From positions 1-55,586 of the forward strand of contig NZ_CAMYPD010000015.1 in assembly GCF_947286155.1 (NCBI RefSeq): DNA of 55,586 bases, read 5' to 3'. The first letter of the stretch is position 1; every line of letters starts with the position of its first letter. Both the position numbers and the translations under genes were made by a program. Below, piece by piece: positions 26,091-34,587 of the stretch. This stretch comes from an uncultured Tessaracoccus sp. (GTDB lineage: Bacteria; Actinomycetota; Actinomycetes; Propionibacteriales; Propionibacteriaceae). The notes beneath the pieces were generated by a model. That model had not been told where the DNA came from. It saw nothing but the letters and a program-made list of their open reading frames with translations, and ran no database searches.

Positions 26091-29000
26091 GTCAGACCGA
26101 ACACAAGCCCTCGCGCCGTAACGTCGTCATCGGCACGACGGCAGGCGTCGCCGGGGCGGCCGCCATCGGGTGGACGTTCAAGGACGGATTCGAGGACCCA
26201 ATCAGAGAACCCACGCAGCACGGGCGGGGCGATGTCGTCGACACCTACGACGAGACCGACGTCATCCACTCCATGTGCATGCAGTGCAACACCTTCTGCA
26301 CCATCAAGGTCCGCCTCGTCGACGCCGCAGACACTGGCGCGACGGCGCTCGTCGGGAAGATCGCGGGCAACCCCTACTCGCCGCTGACGACACAGCCCGT
26401 TGGGCCGATCCCGTACGACACGACACTGGCGGATGCGGTGAAGGGGATCGGGGTGATGCGCAAGGATTCGCGTTCGCGTTCCGGCGGCATCGCGTGCCTT
26501 AAGGGGCAGGCTGGCCCGCAGATCGTGCACGACCTGAAGCGCATCAAGCAGCCCATGCGTCGCGTAGGTGCGCGCGGCGAGGGCAAATGGGAGACCATCA
26601 CGTGGGAGGAAGCGCTGCAGGGCATCCTCGAAGGTGACGACAAGCTCGGCACCCCGGGGCTCAAATCCTGGTACAAGTTCGCGCCGAAGAAGAAGGTCAT
26701 GGCGGACTGGGACAAGGTGCAGGCGGGCACCATGAGCGCCGAGGCCTTCGAGCAGCAGTGGGGCGATGCACTCATCGACGCGAAACGCCCCGAGCTCGGC
26801 CCGAAGGCCAACCTGTTGGCGATGATGGGCGGCGACCGCATGGCGCTGCTCGGCGAGCGCTGGATGCTGCAGTCGTTCGGCTCGATCAACCAGTTCAACC
26901 ACGGCGGCACATGCGGCGTCACGGGCGTCGTCGCCAACGCACACATGCACCCCAAGACCAACTTCAAGCGCATGTACGCCGACATCGACTACTGCCGCTA
27001 CCTGATCGTCTGGGGCTCCGAGCCGCTCACCGCACAGAAGGGTCCGACGTGGCTCGCCCCCCGCATCGGGCGCGCCCGTGAGCTGGGCATGAAGATGGTC
27101 GTCGTCGATCCCCGCATGTCCAAGACAGGCGAGAAAGCTGATCGATGGCTGCCGGTCAAGCCGGGCCACGACGCCGAGCTCGCCTGGGCGATGGTTCGGT
27201 GGATCATCGAGCAGGGCCGCTACGACGAGCAGCACCTGCGGGCGCCGAACGAGCAGGTGGCCAAATCCGTCGGCGAGCCATGCTGGACGGATGCGACCAC
27301 GCTCGTGAATCTCGACGACAAGCGTCGCCAAAAGCTGGACGTTGTGATGATGGGCCTTGGTGAGGCGCCGGAAGCCGAGGAGGGCGCGCCACCGCCGGAG
27401 GCCGAGTCGTGCTGCATGGTCGATGGCAAGGTGACGCCCGTCACGCAGGCCACCGGCCCCGCCGATCTCGAGGTAGACCAGATGGTCACGTTGGCCGACG
27501 GGACGCAGGCGCGGGTGAAGTCGGTGTTCACGCTCCTGAAGGAGCGGGCGCTCGAGAAATCGATGGAGGAATACGCCGAGGCCTGCGGTATCGACGTCGA
27601 CACCATCGTCCAAGTGGCGCGCGAGTTCACGTCGCACGGCAAGCAAGCTGCGGTGATGAGCTACCGGGGTGCAGCCATGCACACCAACGGCTTCGACGCC
27701 ATCCGCGCCATCGGCTACCTCAACCTCCTCATCGGCAACCACGACTGGAAGGGCGGCCACATCGGTGCCCAGAAGGGTTTCAGCCCTCGCGCCGGGCGCT
27801 ACGACCTTGAGACCGTCGAGGAGCCACGCAAGGCATGGGGCATCCCGGTCACCCGTGAAAAGACGAACTACTTCAAGACGTCGTTCGCTAAGGAGGAAGG
27901 TGGCAAGCCGAAGCGGCGCTGGTATCAGTTCCCCGGCAACCTGTGTCACGAGGTCATCCCGTCGGCCGTCGCCGAGTACCCGTACGGCCTCAATGCGCTG
28001 TTCATCCATCGGCACTCGCCGATCAACAGCTCGCCTGACGGGTTGCAGATCGCTGAACAGCTGAAGCAGACAGACAAGATCAAACTGCTGGTGTGCTTCG
28101 ACACGCAGATGGGCGATACCTCGCGCTACGCCGACTACCTGCTGCCCGACACGACCTACCTCGAGCGGTTCACGCAGGAATCGATCTACCCGTCGCAGCA
28201 GTATGCGGTGACGCAGCTCGGCCAGCCGACGACGCGGGCCTTCGATGGTCCGCGCCCGGTGGAGGCCACGTATCTCGAAATCGGCAAGGCTCTCGGGCTG
28301 CCGGGCGTTGGGGACAATGCCTTCGGCCCCGGCGCGCACTGGAACTCCGTCGAGGACTACTACCTCAAGATGGCGGCCAACGTCGCCTTCGCTGGCAAGA
28401 AGCCCGTCGCCGATGCTGACGCGCATGAGCTCGAGGTGTTCACCAAGACACGCGAGAAGCACCTCAAGGATGCGTTCGACGAGGCGGCCTGGAAAGCGTG
28501 CGTCACCGCGGAGGAGTGGCCCAAGGTGGTCACGGTGCTCAACCGCGGCGGCCGCTTCGAGGACCACGGCGACGAGCACGCCAACGGCTACGAGGGCGAC
28601 TGGCTGAAGTACCGCTACGAGGGCCTCCTCACGTTCTACTCGCAGAAGGTGGCAGGGGCGAAGGATCCGGTGACGGGCGAGTTCTTCGACGGGATCGCCG
28701 CCATCCGCGAGGTGACGATGGCCGACGGCACCCCCGTGCCGAAAGACCAGTACCCGCTGCACTTCATCAACTGGAAGGCGCGCCAGCAAGGCACGCACCG
28801 CACCGCCAACTCCGCGTGGCTGCGTGAGATCCGGCCGGCCAACTACCTGACGATGAACCCCGTCGACGCGCGCTCACGAGGGATCAACAACGGCGACGAG
28901 CTGCTCCTGACGAGCCCCAACGGCGCCGAGGCCCGTGCCGTCGCATGGTTGACCGAGGCGATCCGCCCGGGAGTCGTCGGCGCAGACGCCACGTTTGGGC

Positions 29001-29257
29001 ACACGGACTACGGTGGCCGCTCCTACGTACTCGACGGCAAGACCGTGGAGCCACCGAAGCCGTACGGGCACGAGGAATCAGCACGGAAGATCACGCCGAT
29101 GAACGAGGAGACTGGCTACGCCGGCCCCCGCACGGCGGGCTTTGGCGTCAACCACCTCCTCGTGCGGGAATCGTTCGAGGGCGGTGGCGGCATGACCGAC
29201 CCAATCGGCGGCGGCGCATCCCAGCTCGACACCTGGATCGAGGTGAGGAAGGCCTGA
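26087..29257 (+). CDS. Molybdopterin oxidoreductase catalytic subunit, Tat-exported (TtrA/PhsA-like)
   Basis: 1056 residues. The N-terminus carries a twin-arginine signal (PSRRNVVIGTTAGVAGAAA), so the enzyme works outside the membrane. An [4Fe-4S] motif CMQCNTFC follows at about residue 65. The likely molybdenum ligand is the Cys in NHGGTCGVTG, in the position of Cys in thiosulfate, polysulfide and tetrathionate reductases (Ser in DMSO reductase). The length (TtrA is about 1020), the NrfD partner and the Cys ligand suggest reduction of a sulfur oxyanion such as tetrathionate or thiosulfate; arsenate or another oxyanion is not excluded. An insertion with PEAEEGAPPPEAESCC near residue 430 is unusual. 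Confidence 0.85.
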   Translation: MSQTEHKPSRRNVVIGTTAGVAGAAAIGWTFKDGFEDPIREPTQHGRGDVVDTYDETDVIHSMCMQCNTFCTIKVRLVDAADTGATALVGKIAGNPYSPLTTQPVGPIPYDTTLADAVKGIGVMRKDSRSRSGGIACLKGQAGPQIVHDLKRIKQPMRRVGARGEGKWETITWEEALQGILEGDDKLGTPGLKSWYKFAPKKKVMADWDKVQAGTMSAEAFEQQWGDALIDAKRPELGPKANLLAMMGGDRMALLGERWMLQSFGSINQFNHGGTCGVTGVVANAHMHPKTNFKRMYADIDYCRYLIVWGSEPLTAQKGPTWLAPRIGRARELGMKMVVVDPRMSKTGEKADRWLPVKPGHDAELAWAMVRWIIEQGRYDEQHLRAPNEQVAKSVGEPCWTDATTLVNLDDKRRQKLDVVMMGLGEAPEAEEGAPPPEAESCCMVDGKVTPVTQATGPADLEVDQMVTLADGTQARVKSVFTLLKERALEKSMEEYAEACGIDVDTIVQVAREFTSHGKQAAVMSYRGAAMHTNGFDAIRAIGYLNLLIGNHDWKGGHIGAQKGFSPRAGRYDLETVEEPRKAWGIPVTREKTNYFKTSFAKEEGGKPKRRWYQFPGNLCHEVIPSAVAEYPYGLNALFIHRHSPINSSPDGLQIAEQLKQTDKIKLLVCFDTQMGDTSRYADYLLPDTTYLERFTQESIYPSQQYAVTQLGQPTTRAFDGPRPVEATYLEIGKALGLPGVGDNAFGPGAHWNSVEDYYLKMAANVAFAGKKPVADADAHELEVFTKTREKHLKDAFDEAAWKACVTAEEWPKVVTVLNRGGRFEDHGDEHANGYEGDWLKYRYEGLLTFYSQKVAGAKDPVTGEFFDGIAAIREVTMADGTPVPKDQYPLHFINWKARQQGTHRTANSAWLREIRPANYLTMNPVDARSRGINNGDELLLTSPNGAEARAVAWLTEAIRPGVVGADATFGHTDYGGRSYVLDGKTVEPPKPYGHEESARKITPMNEETGYAGPRTAGFGVNHLLVRESFEGGGGMTDPIGGGASQLDTWIEVRKA

Positions 29258-30315
29258 AAGATCTGCTGGGGGCGCTGAGCGCGTTCGAGCGACTGCGCCC
29301 CACCCCGACGATCCAGGACGCGGCGTGCACCCGTCGGCATGACTCCGGGTGCACACGGTGCGTCGATGCATGCCCGAATGCCGCGCTCACGGCAGGCGAC
29401 CATGACGTGTCGCTGGACGCCGCGGCCTGCGTCGGCTGCGGGCTGTGTGTGCCTGCGTGCCCTGTGGGTGCCATTGACGGCGTGGGCCAGGTGCCGCAAG
29501 CCGTCGCGTCGCGGGTGGCAGGCGGGGCCGAGCTGCGCTGTGATGTGGCCCGGATCGTCGCTCCAGAAGAGGGCGAGTTCGCCGACGTGCCATGCATCGC
29601 TGCGGTCGATCCGGAGGCGCTCGCGGCGGGGGCGATCGTCGCGGGTAATGCTTCGGCAGTCGTCCGTGCGGACTGCGAAGTGTGCCCCGTCGGTGCGGCC
29701 TCCCGCGTGCGCGAAACCCTAGCCCGCGCCTCCGAGGCGCTGACCGCCAGTGGATCCCCGGCCTTGACCGAGCGGGTTGTGGCACCGGACTTGGCCGGGG
29801 CACCTGCTCGTGCGGCCCGGCCGACGCGCCCGGCGCCCGCGGTCAGCAGGCGGTCGTTGTTCGACCTACGAGCAGCCTCAACACCCGCGCCTGCACCGTC
29901 GGCCAACCCCCTGGACGCCCTGCCCGCGAAGGCGTCCGCCCGCGAGGTGTGGCTGGCAGTCGGCGAGAATGCAGCGCTGCCGGGGGTCGTCGTCGAGGAC
30001 GGCTGCACCTCCTGCGGCGGATGTGCACGGGTCTGCCCGACGCAAGCCCTCACCCTGAGCGGTGGTCAGCTCACGTTGGCGCCCGACCGCTGCGTCGACT
30101 GCGGTGAGTGCGTGCGCGTGTGCCCGGAGAGCGTGGTCCGGCGGGTGCCGAGGCAACCGGGCTATCAGGCGCGAGTACTCGTCCGGGCCGAGACCACCCA
30201 TTGCGACCGCTGCGCCCGACCGCTTGGCCCAGGCGAGCACGGCACGTGCCACGGCTGCGCTACCAAGGCATCGTTCGCCGACGGCATCTGGGGCCTGCTG
30301 GGGGACAGCCGCTGA
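29254..30315 (+). CDS. Polyferredoxin-like protein of the molybdoenzyme operon, apparently CTG start
   Basis: About 353 residues if it starts at the CTG at 29254, which forms a CTGA overlap with the catalytic-subunit stop; no ATG, GTG or TTG is available before the first cysteine cluster. Cysteine groups are CTRRHDSGCTRCVDACP, CVGCGLCVPACP, CTSCGGCARVCP, CVDCGECVRVCP and a last rubredoxin- or zinc-like CDRCARPLG...CHGCAT. A linker rich in Ala and Pro separates the two ferredoxin pairs. No signal peptide, so it is cytoplasmic. It may donate electrons, or act like NapF in maturation of the molybdoenzyme. The family is not recognised. Confidence 0.75.
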   Translation: MKDLLGALSAFERLRPTPTIQDAACTRRHDSGCTRCVDACPNAALTAGDHDVSLDAAACVGCGLCVPACPVGAIDGVGQVPQAVASRVAGGAELRCDVARIVAPEEGEFADVPCIAAVDPEALAAGAIVAGNASAVVRADCEVCPVGAASRVRETLARASEALTASGSPALTERVVAPDLAGAPARAARPTRPAPAVSRRSLFDLRAASTPAPAPSANPLDALPAKASAREVWLAVGENAALPGVVVEDGCTSCGGCARVCPTQALTLSGGQLTLAPDRCVDCGECVRVCPESVVRRVPRQPGYQARVLVRAETTHCDRCARPLGPGEHGTCHGCATKASFADGIWGLLGDSR

Positions 30316-30340
30316 GACGCTCTCGTTGTAACATCGACAC

Positions 30341-30799
30341 ATGCAGGACCCTCAGTTGCCCCAGGACCCGATCCAAGCCCCTGGCTACGTCTTCCCCACG
30401 TACACGCGGGAAACGAGCCAGCCCATGGGGCTCCTGCCGCTGTCGTTGATCGCCGGGGGTTGCATCCTGCTCGGGCTGGCGCTGGGGCTGCTGGTCGCCC
30501 TCCTCCCGCCGAGCCTCGGCGTGATTGGCGCCGTTTCCTCAGTGAGCTCGCTGTTCACGTTGATCGGCGAGATCGCCGCAGGCATGGCTATCTACGAATC
30601 GTTTCGCCGCTCGCCTGGCAGCCTAGTCATCTTCGGCGGGGTTGCCGCGCTCGTCGGAGTCGTGATCCGGTCGTTCGCGTTCTCGGTGCTCGACATTGAA
30701 TCCCTCACGCTCCTGGGCGTGAGCAACTTCGTCAGCGGCCTGCTGACGACGGCCGGCGTCACGACAGCGCTGCTGGGCCTCTGGCGCCCGCGCGGCTGA
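30341..30799 (+). CDS. Small four-helix membrane protein, unknown function
   Basis: 152 residues. A proline-rich N-terminal tail of about 28 residues (MQDPQLPQDPIQAPGY) is followed by about four hydrophobic helices (30-55, 60-86, 90-112 and 122-145). No motif identifies a family. It follows the molybdoenzyme operon after 25 bp, on the same strand, and is convergent with the thiamine transporter operon. Linkage to respiration is only positional. Confidence 0.6.
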   Translation: MQDPQLPQDPIQAPGYVFPTYTRETSQPMGLLPLSLIAGGCILLGLALGLLVALLPPSLGVIGAVSSVSSLFTLIGEIAAGMAIYESFRRSPGSLVIFGGVAALVGVVIRSFAFSVLDIESLTLLGVSNFVSGLLTTAGVTTALLGLWRPRG

Positions 30800-30832
30800 C
30801 GAGCCCCGCGGAGTCAGCCCCGACGGCCGCAC

Positions 30833-31807
30833 TCAGGCCGGCGTGATCGCCCCGGAGCGCAGGCGTACGCGCACCTGCTCGTCAGTGATGCGCTGGGGAG
30901 CCTCGACGGTGGCGCGTTGCCCGTCGGGAAGCTGCACGGTGACGACGAAGTGGTCGATGGTCATGGATTGATCGACGACGGGCAGCGTGACGCCGTGGTC
31001 GTCGAGGCCGAGACTGCGGGGGCCGATGCCTAGCACGTAGCCGTCGTCGAGGGTGCCGCTCCAGCCGAGGGCCTGCGCCGTCGGAGCATCCACGAACGTG
31101 TGGAACCCGAGGAAGCCCGCAACTTGCTTGCTGGCCGGTCTGGACCACAGGACTTCGGGCTCGGCGCGCTGGAGCACCTCGCCCTCGTCCATCACTGCCA
31201 CAGTGTCCGCGACGGTGAATGCCTCCTCTTGGTCGTGGGTGACGTAGATGGCGGTGGTGTGGGTTTGCGTGAAGATGCGCCGCAGTTCGTCGGCGAGGCG
31301 GCGTCGCAGGCCGGTATCCAGGGCGGAGAGGGGCTCGTCGAGGAGCAGCATGCGCGGGCTTGGCGCGAGGGAGCGGGCCAGTGCCACGCGCTGTGCCTGT
31401 CCGCCAGACAGCTCGTTGGGTTTGCGGTCGCCGTAGCCGGGGAGCCCGACGAGGTCGAGCAGCTCCTCGACTCGTCGGCGTTTCGCCAGCTTGTCGAAGG
31501 CGCTCAGGCCGTAGGCGACGTTCTTGGCGATGGTCATCGTCGGAAACAGCTGACCGTCTTGAAACACCAGGCCGAACTTGCGCTTATGCACCTTCACATT
31601 GGCGAGATCTTCGTCATCCCACATGATGCGCCCGGCAGATAACGGCTCGAGCCCGATCACCGCCCGCAGCAGCGACGACTTCCCGCACCCCGACGGACCC
31701 AGCAGCGCTAGCACATGGCCGGGCCCAACCTCGAACGAGGCGTCGTCGACGGCGAGCGTGTCGCCGTATCGCACGGACACGTTCTCGACGCGTAGACCGT
31801 TGCTCAC
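30833..31807 (-). CDS. thiQ: Thiamine ABC transporter ATP-binding protein
   Basis: 324 residues from a GTG at 31807 that overlaps the permease stop by 4 bp. Walker A GPSGCGKSS, Q-loop FVFQ-type segment GLVFQDGQLFPTM, signature LSGGQAQRVALARSL, Walker B MLLLDEPLSALD and H-loop VTHDQEEA are all present. A C-terminal domain of about 90 residues, after VAGFLGFHTFV, is like the TOBE-type regulatory region. The TPP riboswitch ahead of this operon makes thiamine or a derivative the likely substrate. Confidence 0.9.
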   Translation of the reverse strand: MSNGLRVENVSVRYGDTLAVDDASFEVGPGHVLALLGPSGCGKSSLLRAVIGLEPLSAGRIMWDDEDLANVKVHKRKFGLVFQDGQLFPTMTIAKNVAYGLSAFDKLAKRRRVEELLDLVGLPGYGDRKPNELSGGQAQRVALARSLAPSPRMLLLDEPLSALDTGLRRRLADELRRIFTQTHTTAIYVTHDQEEAFTVADTVAVMDEGEVLQRAEPEVLWSRPASKQVAGFLGFHTFVDAPTAQALGWSGTLDDGYVLGIGPRSLGLDDHGVTLPVVDQSMTIDHFVVTVQLPDGQRATVEAPQRITDEQVRVRLRSGAITPA

Positions 31808-33405
31808 CAGGAATCGACCTCCTTCGGCCGTGCGCGCTCTGCGACGACCATCACCGTTGCCGTCAATACTGCCAGCACCACCGACGCCGCCATTGCCATG
31901 ACGTAGTTGCCGCCGGTCGGCCGGCTGAACAGCCGGAAAATCAGCACGGGCAGGGTGGGTTCGGTGGGGCGGACGAGGAAGCTCGTCGCACCGAACTCTC
32001 CCAGGCTGGTGGCGAGCGCGAACCCGACGGCGAGACCGAGCCCTCGCCCAAGCGCCGGCAGCTCGATCGTCGTCAGCACCCTGAGCGGCGACGCGCCGAG
32101 TACCTGCGCTGCATGCAGCTGGCGCGGGTCGATGGCCCGCAGCGTGGGTAGGAGGGTGCGCACCACCATCGGCAGCGCGACGACGGCCTGCGCGATGGGT
32201 ATGAGCACAAGCGACGAGCGCAGATCGAGCGGGGGGCGGTTGAGCGTAATCAGATAACCGAACCCGACGGTGACCGCCGATACCCCGAGCGGGAGCATGA
32301 AGACATTCTCGGTGGCGCCGAGCCACCAACGCCCGGACACAGACCGCGGGCGACGGGAGACCACCAGCGCGACGAGCACACCCAGCACCAGCGCGATGGT
32401 GGCTGCCGCGACGGCGGTCATCAGGGTCGCGCGAATCGCCGACCCGAGCTGCCCGTCGAACAAGCCCCGATACCCGGCGAGGCTCCACGCGCCATCTACC
32501 CGCAGCGAGCGCACCACGAGCCCCGCGAGCGGCACCACCAGCAGCAACAGGCACACCCCGCCCGTGAACAGGAGCGCGGGCCAGTCGCGGCGCCAGGTGA
32601 GCGCGTCGCTGCTCGTGCTCTCCGGCAGGAGGCGCAGGGCAGCTTGGGCTCGTCGCTGCCAGGCGCTCGTGATCCACAAGCAGATCGTCACGACGACCAC
32701 CTGCGCGATAGAGAGCGCGGCGGCAGCGGAGAGGTTGAACACCTGGGTGGTTTGGAACCAGATCTCCGTCTCGATGGTCTGGTACTTGCCGCGCCCGAGG
32801 GTCATGACGATGCCGAACCCGGACGCGCAAAACAGGAACACCAACGACGCTGCAGAGACGATGGCGGGCACGAGCGCGGGGAGCGTCACGGTGAGGCTCG
32901 CGTGCAGCGGCGACGCGCCGAGCGCCTGCGCGGCTTGCGCCTGGCGTGGGTCAATGCGAGCCCACAGCGCCCCGACGGTGCGCACCACCACCGAGTAGTT
33001 GAAGAACACCATCGCGAGCACAATCCCCACCACCGGCGGCGGGCCACTGAACGCAATGCCCACCACCACCGTCGGGAGTACGAACGGGACGGTCACGAGC
33101 CCGCGCAGCAACTGCTGGCCGGGGAAACGCAACCGATACAGCACATACGCACCGACGATGCCTGCCCCGACGCACAGCAACGTCGCGAGTGACGCCGTGC
33201 CGAGGGTGAACCACAAGGCTCGCCAGGTGCGCTGCGACGTCGCCACCTTGACGAATCCGTCGAGCGTCCAGCCCGTCTCGTCGTGGAAACCTCGCGCTAC
33301 CAGCGTCGCCGCTGGCCAGGCGAAGAAGAGGGTCAGGAATACAGCTGGCACCGCCGCGACGATGATCCACGCGACGGTGCCAGCTCGAGGAAGGTGCCTC
33401 GTCAC
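31804..33405 (-). CDS. thiP: Thiamine ABC transporter permease, two fused halves
   Basis: About 533 residues from the GTG at 33405, overlapping the binding-protein stop (GTGA). It carries two binding-protein-dependent permease domains, each with about six helices and the EAA loop (AQAALGASPLHASLTVTLPA near 165 and AAQVLGASPLRVLTTIELPA near 440). Such fused permeases occur in the ThiP, FbpB and SfuB families; the TPP riboswitch picks thiamine. Downstream of the binding protein and upstream of the ATPase, in the standard thiBPQ order. Confidence 0.9.
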   Translation of the reverse strand: MTRHLPRAGTVAWIIVAAVPAVFLTLFFAWPAATLVARGFHDETGWTLDGFVKVATSQRTWRALWFTLGTASLATLLCVGAGIVGAYVLYRLRFPGQQLLRGLVTVPFVLPTVVVGIAFSGPPPVVGIVLAMVFFNYSVVVRTVGALWARIDPRQAQAAQALGASPLHASLTVTLPALVPAIVSAASLVFLFCASGFGIVMTLGRGKYQTIETEIWFQTTQVFNLSAAAALSIAQVVVVTICLWITSAWQRRAQAALRLLPESTSSDALTWRRDWPALLFTGGVCLLLLVVPLAGLVVRSLRVDGAWSLAGYRGLFDGQLGSAIRATLMTAVAAATIALVLGVLVALVVSRRPRSVSGRWWLGATENVFMLPLGVSAVTVGFGYLITLNRPPLDLRSSLVLIPIAQAVVALPMVVRTLLPTLRAIDPRQLHAAQVLGASPLRVLTTIELPALGRGLGLAVGFALATSLGEFGATSFLVRPTEPTLPVLIFRLFSRPTGGNYVMAMAASVVLAVLTATVMVVAERARPKEVDSW

Positions 33406-34442
33406 TGACCGATGGCCTCGGTCCACTCGTTCAGCCAATCTTCGCGGCCTTCATTGATCTTCTCCGGCGACAGCTCGATGGGTTTCACAGCCAGCGGCGC
33501 GAACTTCGCCCAATTCTCAGGCAGCTTCGTGTCGCCCAGCGCCGGGTACATGTACATGTTGTCCGGGATGGAGGCCTGCACCTCGGGGGAGAGCAGGAAG
33601 TCGACGAACTGCTTGGCGCCCTCCGGGTTGGCTGCGCCCTTCAGCACGGCCGCGTATTCCACCTGGCGGAAGCAGGTGTCGGGGAGGTTCACCGTCGTGG
33701 ATTCGCCGTCGTCGCCAATCGTCCACGCAGGGGAGGAGGCGTAGCTGAGCACGAGCGGGCGATCACCCTTGCCTTCGCCCTGCGAGAACTCGACGTTGTA
33801 GGCCTCGGTCCAGCCGGCAACCACGCTCATGCCGTTGGCGTCGAGCTGCTTCCAGTAGTCGAGCCAGCCTTCGCCCTTGGCGCCGATGGTGGCGAACATG
33901 AACGCCAGGCCAGGCGACGATGACGCCGGGCTGGAGACGACGAGGAGGTCCTTGTACTCGGGCTTGGTGAGGTCGTCGAGTGTCCCCGGGATCTCGAGCT
34001 TCTTCTCCTCGAACCACTGGCGGTCAGCGTTGATGCACACATCGCCGAAGTCGATGGAGGACATCTGCTCGGTGGCCATGGCCTTGGCCTGCTCGTCGAG
34101 TTTGTCGGAGAGGTACGGGTCGATGACGCCCTCGGATTCCGCGCGGGAAGCGAAGGTGTTGTCGATGCCGAAGACGACGTCGCCGAGCGGGGAATCCTTG
34201 GTGAGCAGCAGCTGGTTCACCATCGCGCCCGCATCATCCATGGGGGAGTAGGTAACTTCGAGGCCTGATTCCTTCTCGAACTTCGCCTTCAGCTCGTCGG
34301 GAAGATTGAACGACGCGTGGGAGACGACCGTCAGCTTCTTCGTTTCTGTGGCGGGCGCTGATTCGTTCGTCGATTCGGTACCCGATCCGCATGCGGCGAC
34401 GGCAAGGGCAGCGAGCCCGACGGCGAGAACACGGAATTTCAT
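33402..34442 (-). CDS. thiB: Thiamine ABC transporter substrate-binding lipoprotein
   Basis: 346 residues from the ATG at 34442 with AGGAGG six bases upstream. The signal peptide ends in a lipobox LAVAACGSG, so it is tethered to the outer face of the membrane. The rest is a type II periplasmic-binding fold like ThiB/TbpA: KKLTVVSHASFNLPDELKAK at the start, GDVVFGIDNTF near residue 110, and DKLPENW-like C-terminal end GDTKLPENW. It collects thiamine or thiamine phosphates for the permease. Regulated by the riboswitch directly upstream. Confidence 0.92.
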   Translation of the reverse strand: MKFRVLAVGLAALAVAACGSGTESTNESAPATETKKLTVVSHASFNLPDELKAKFEKESGLEVTYSPMDDAGAMVNQLLLTKDSPLGDVVFGIDNTFASRAESEGVIDPYLSDKLDEQAKAMATEQMSSIDFGDVCINADRQWFEEKKLEIPGTLDDLTKPEYKDLLVVSSPASSSPGLAFMFATIGAKGEGWLDYWKQLDANGMSVVAGWTEAYNVEFSQGEGKGDRPLVLSYASSPAWTIGDDGESTTVNLPDTCFRQVEYAAVLKGAANPEGAKQFVDFLLSPEVQASIPDNMYMYPALGDTKLPENWAKFAPLAVKPIELSPEKINEGREDWLNEWTEAIGQ

Positions 34443-34463
34443 TATTCCTCCTGGTCTGTTGGG

Positions 34464-34479
34464 CTTGGCCAAAGCCAAG
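34464..34479 (-). promoter_or_regulatory. Small hairpin between TPP riboswitch and thiB
   Basis: CTTGGC-CAAA-GCCAAG, perfect 6-bp stem, between the aptamer and the AGGAGG of thiB. Possible expression platform; no terminator T-run is seen, so control may be at translation. Confidence 0.4.
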
Positions 34480-34490
34480 GAGAATTACTC

Positions 34491-34570
34491 ACTCCCTACG
34501 CCGGTACGAACCGGATCAGGTTGAGGGTCTGCAGCTCCTGCACTCTCAGCGCCCTTGTGGCGCTCCCCTG
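34491..34570 (-). ncRNA. TPP riboswitch (THI element)
   Basis: On the minus strand it reads, in order, CAGGGGAGCGC, GGCGCTGAGAGTGC, AGACCCTCAACCTGATC and TACCGGCGTAGGGAG, which are the conserved P1, J2/3 (CTGAGA) and P4/P5 segments of the thiamine pyrophosphate riboswitch. It lies 48 nt before the thiB start. When TPP is bound the leader should fold so that expression falls. The short hairpin at 34464-34479, just after it and before the ribosome site, may take part in switching. Confidence 0.95.
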
Positions 34571-34587
34571 TGGTGTTCAGAACCTTA

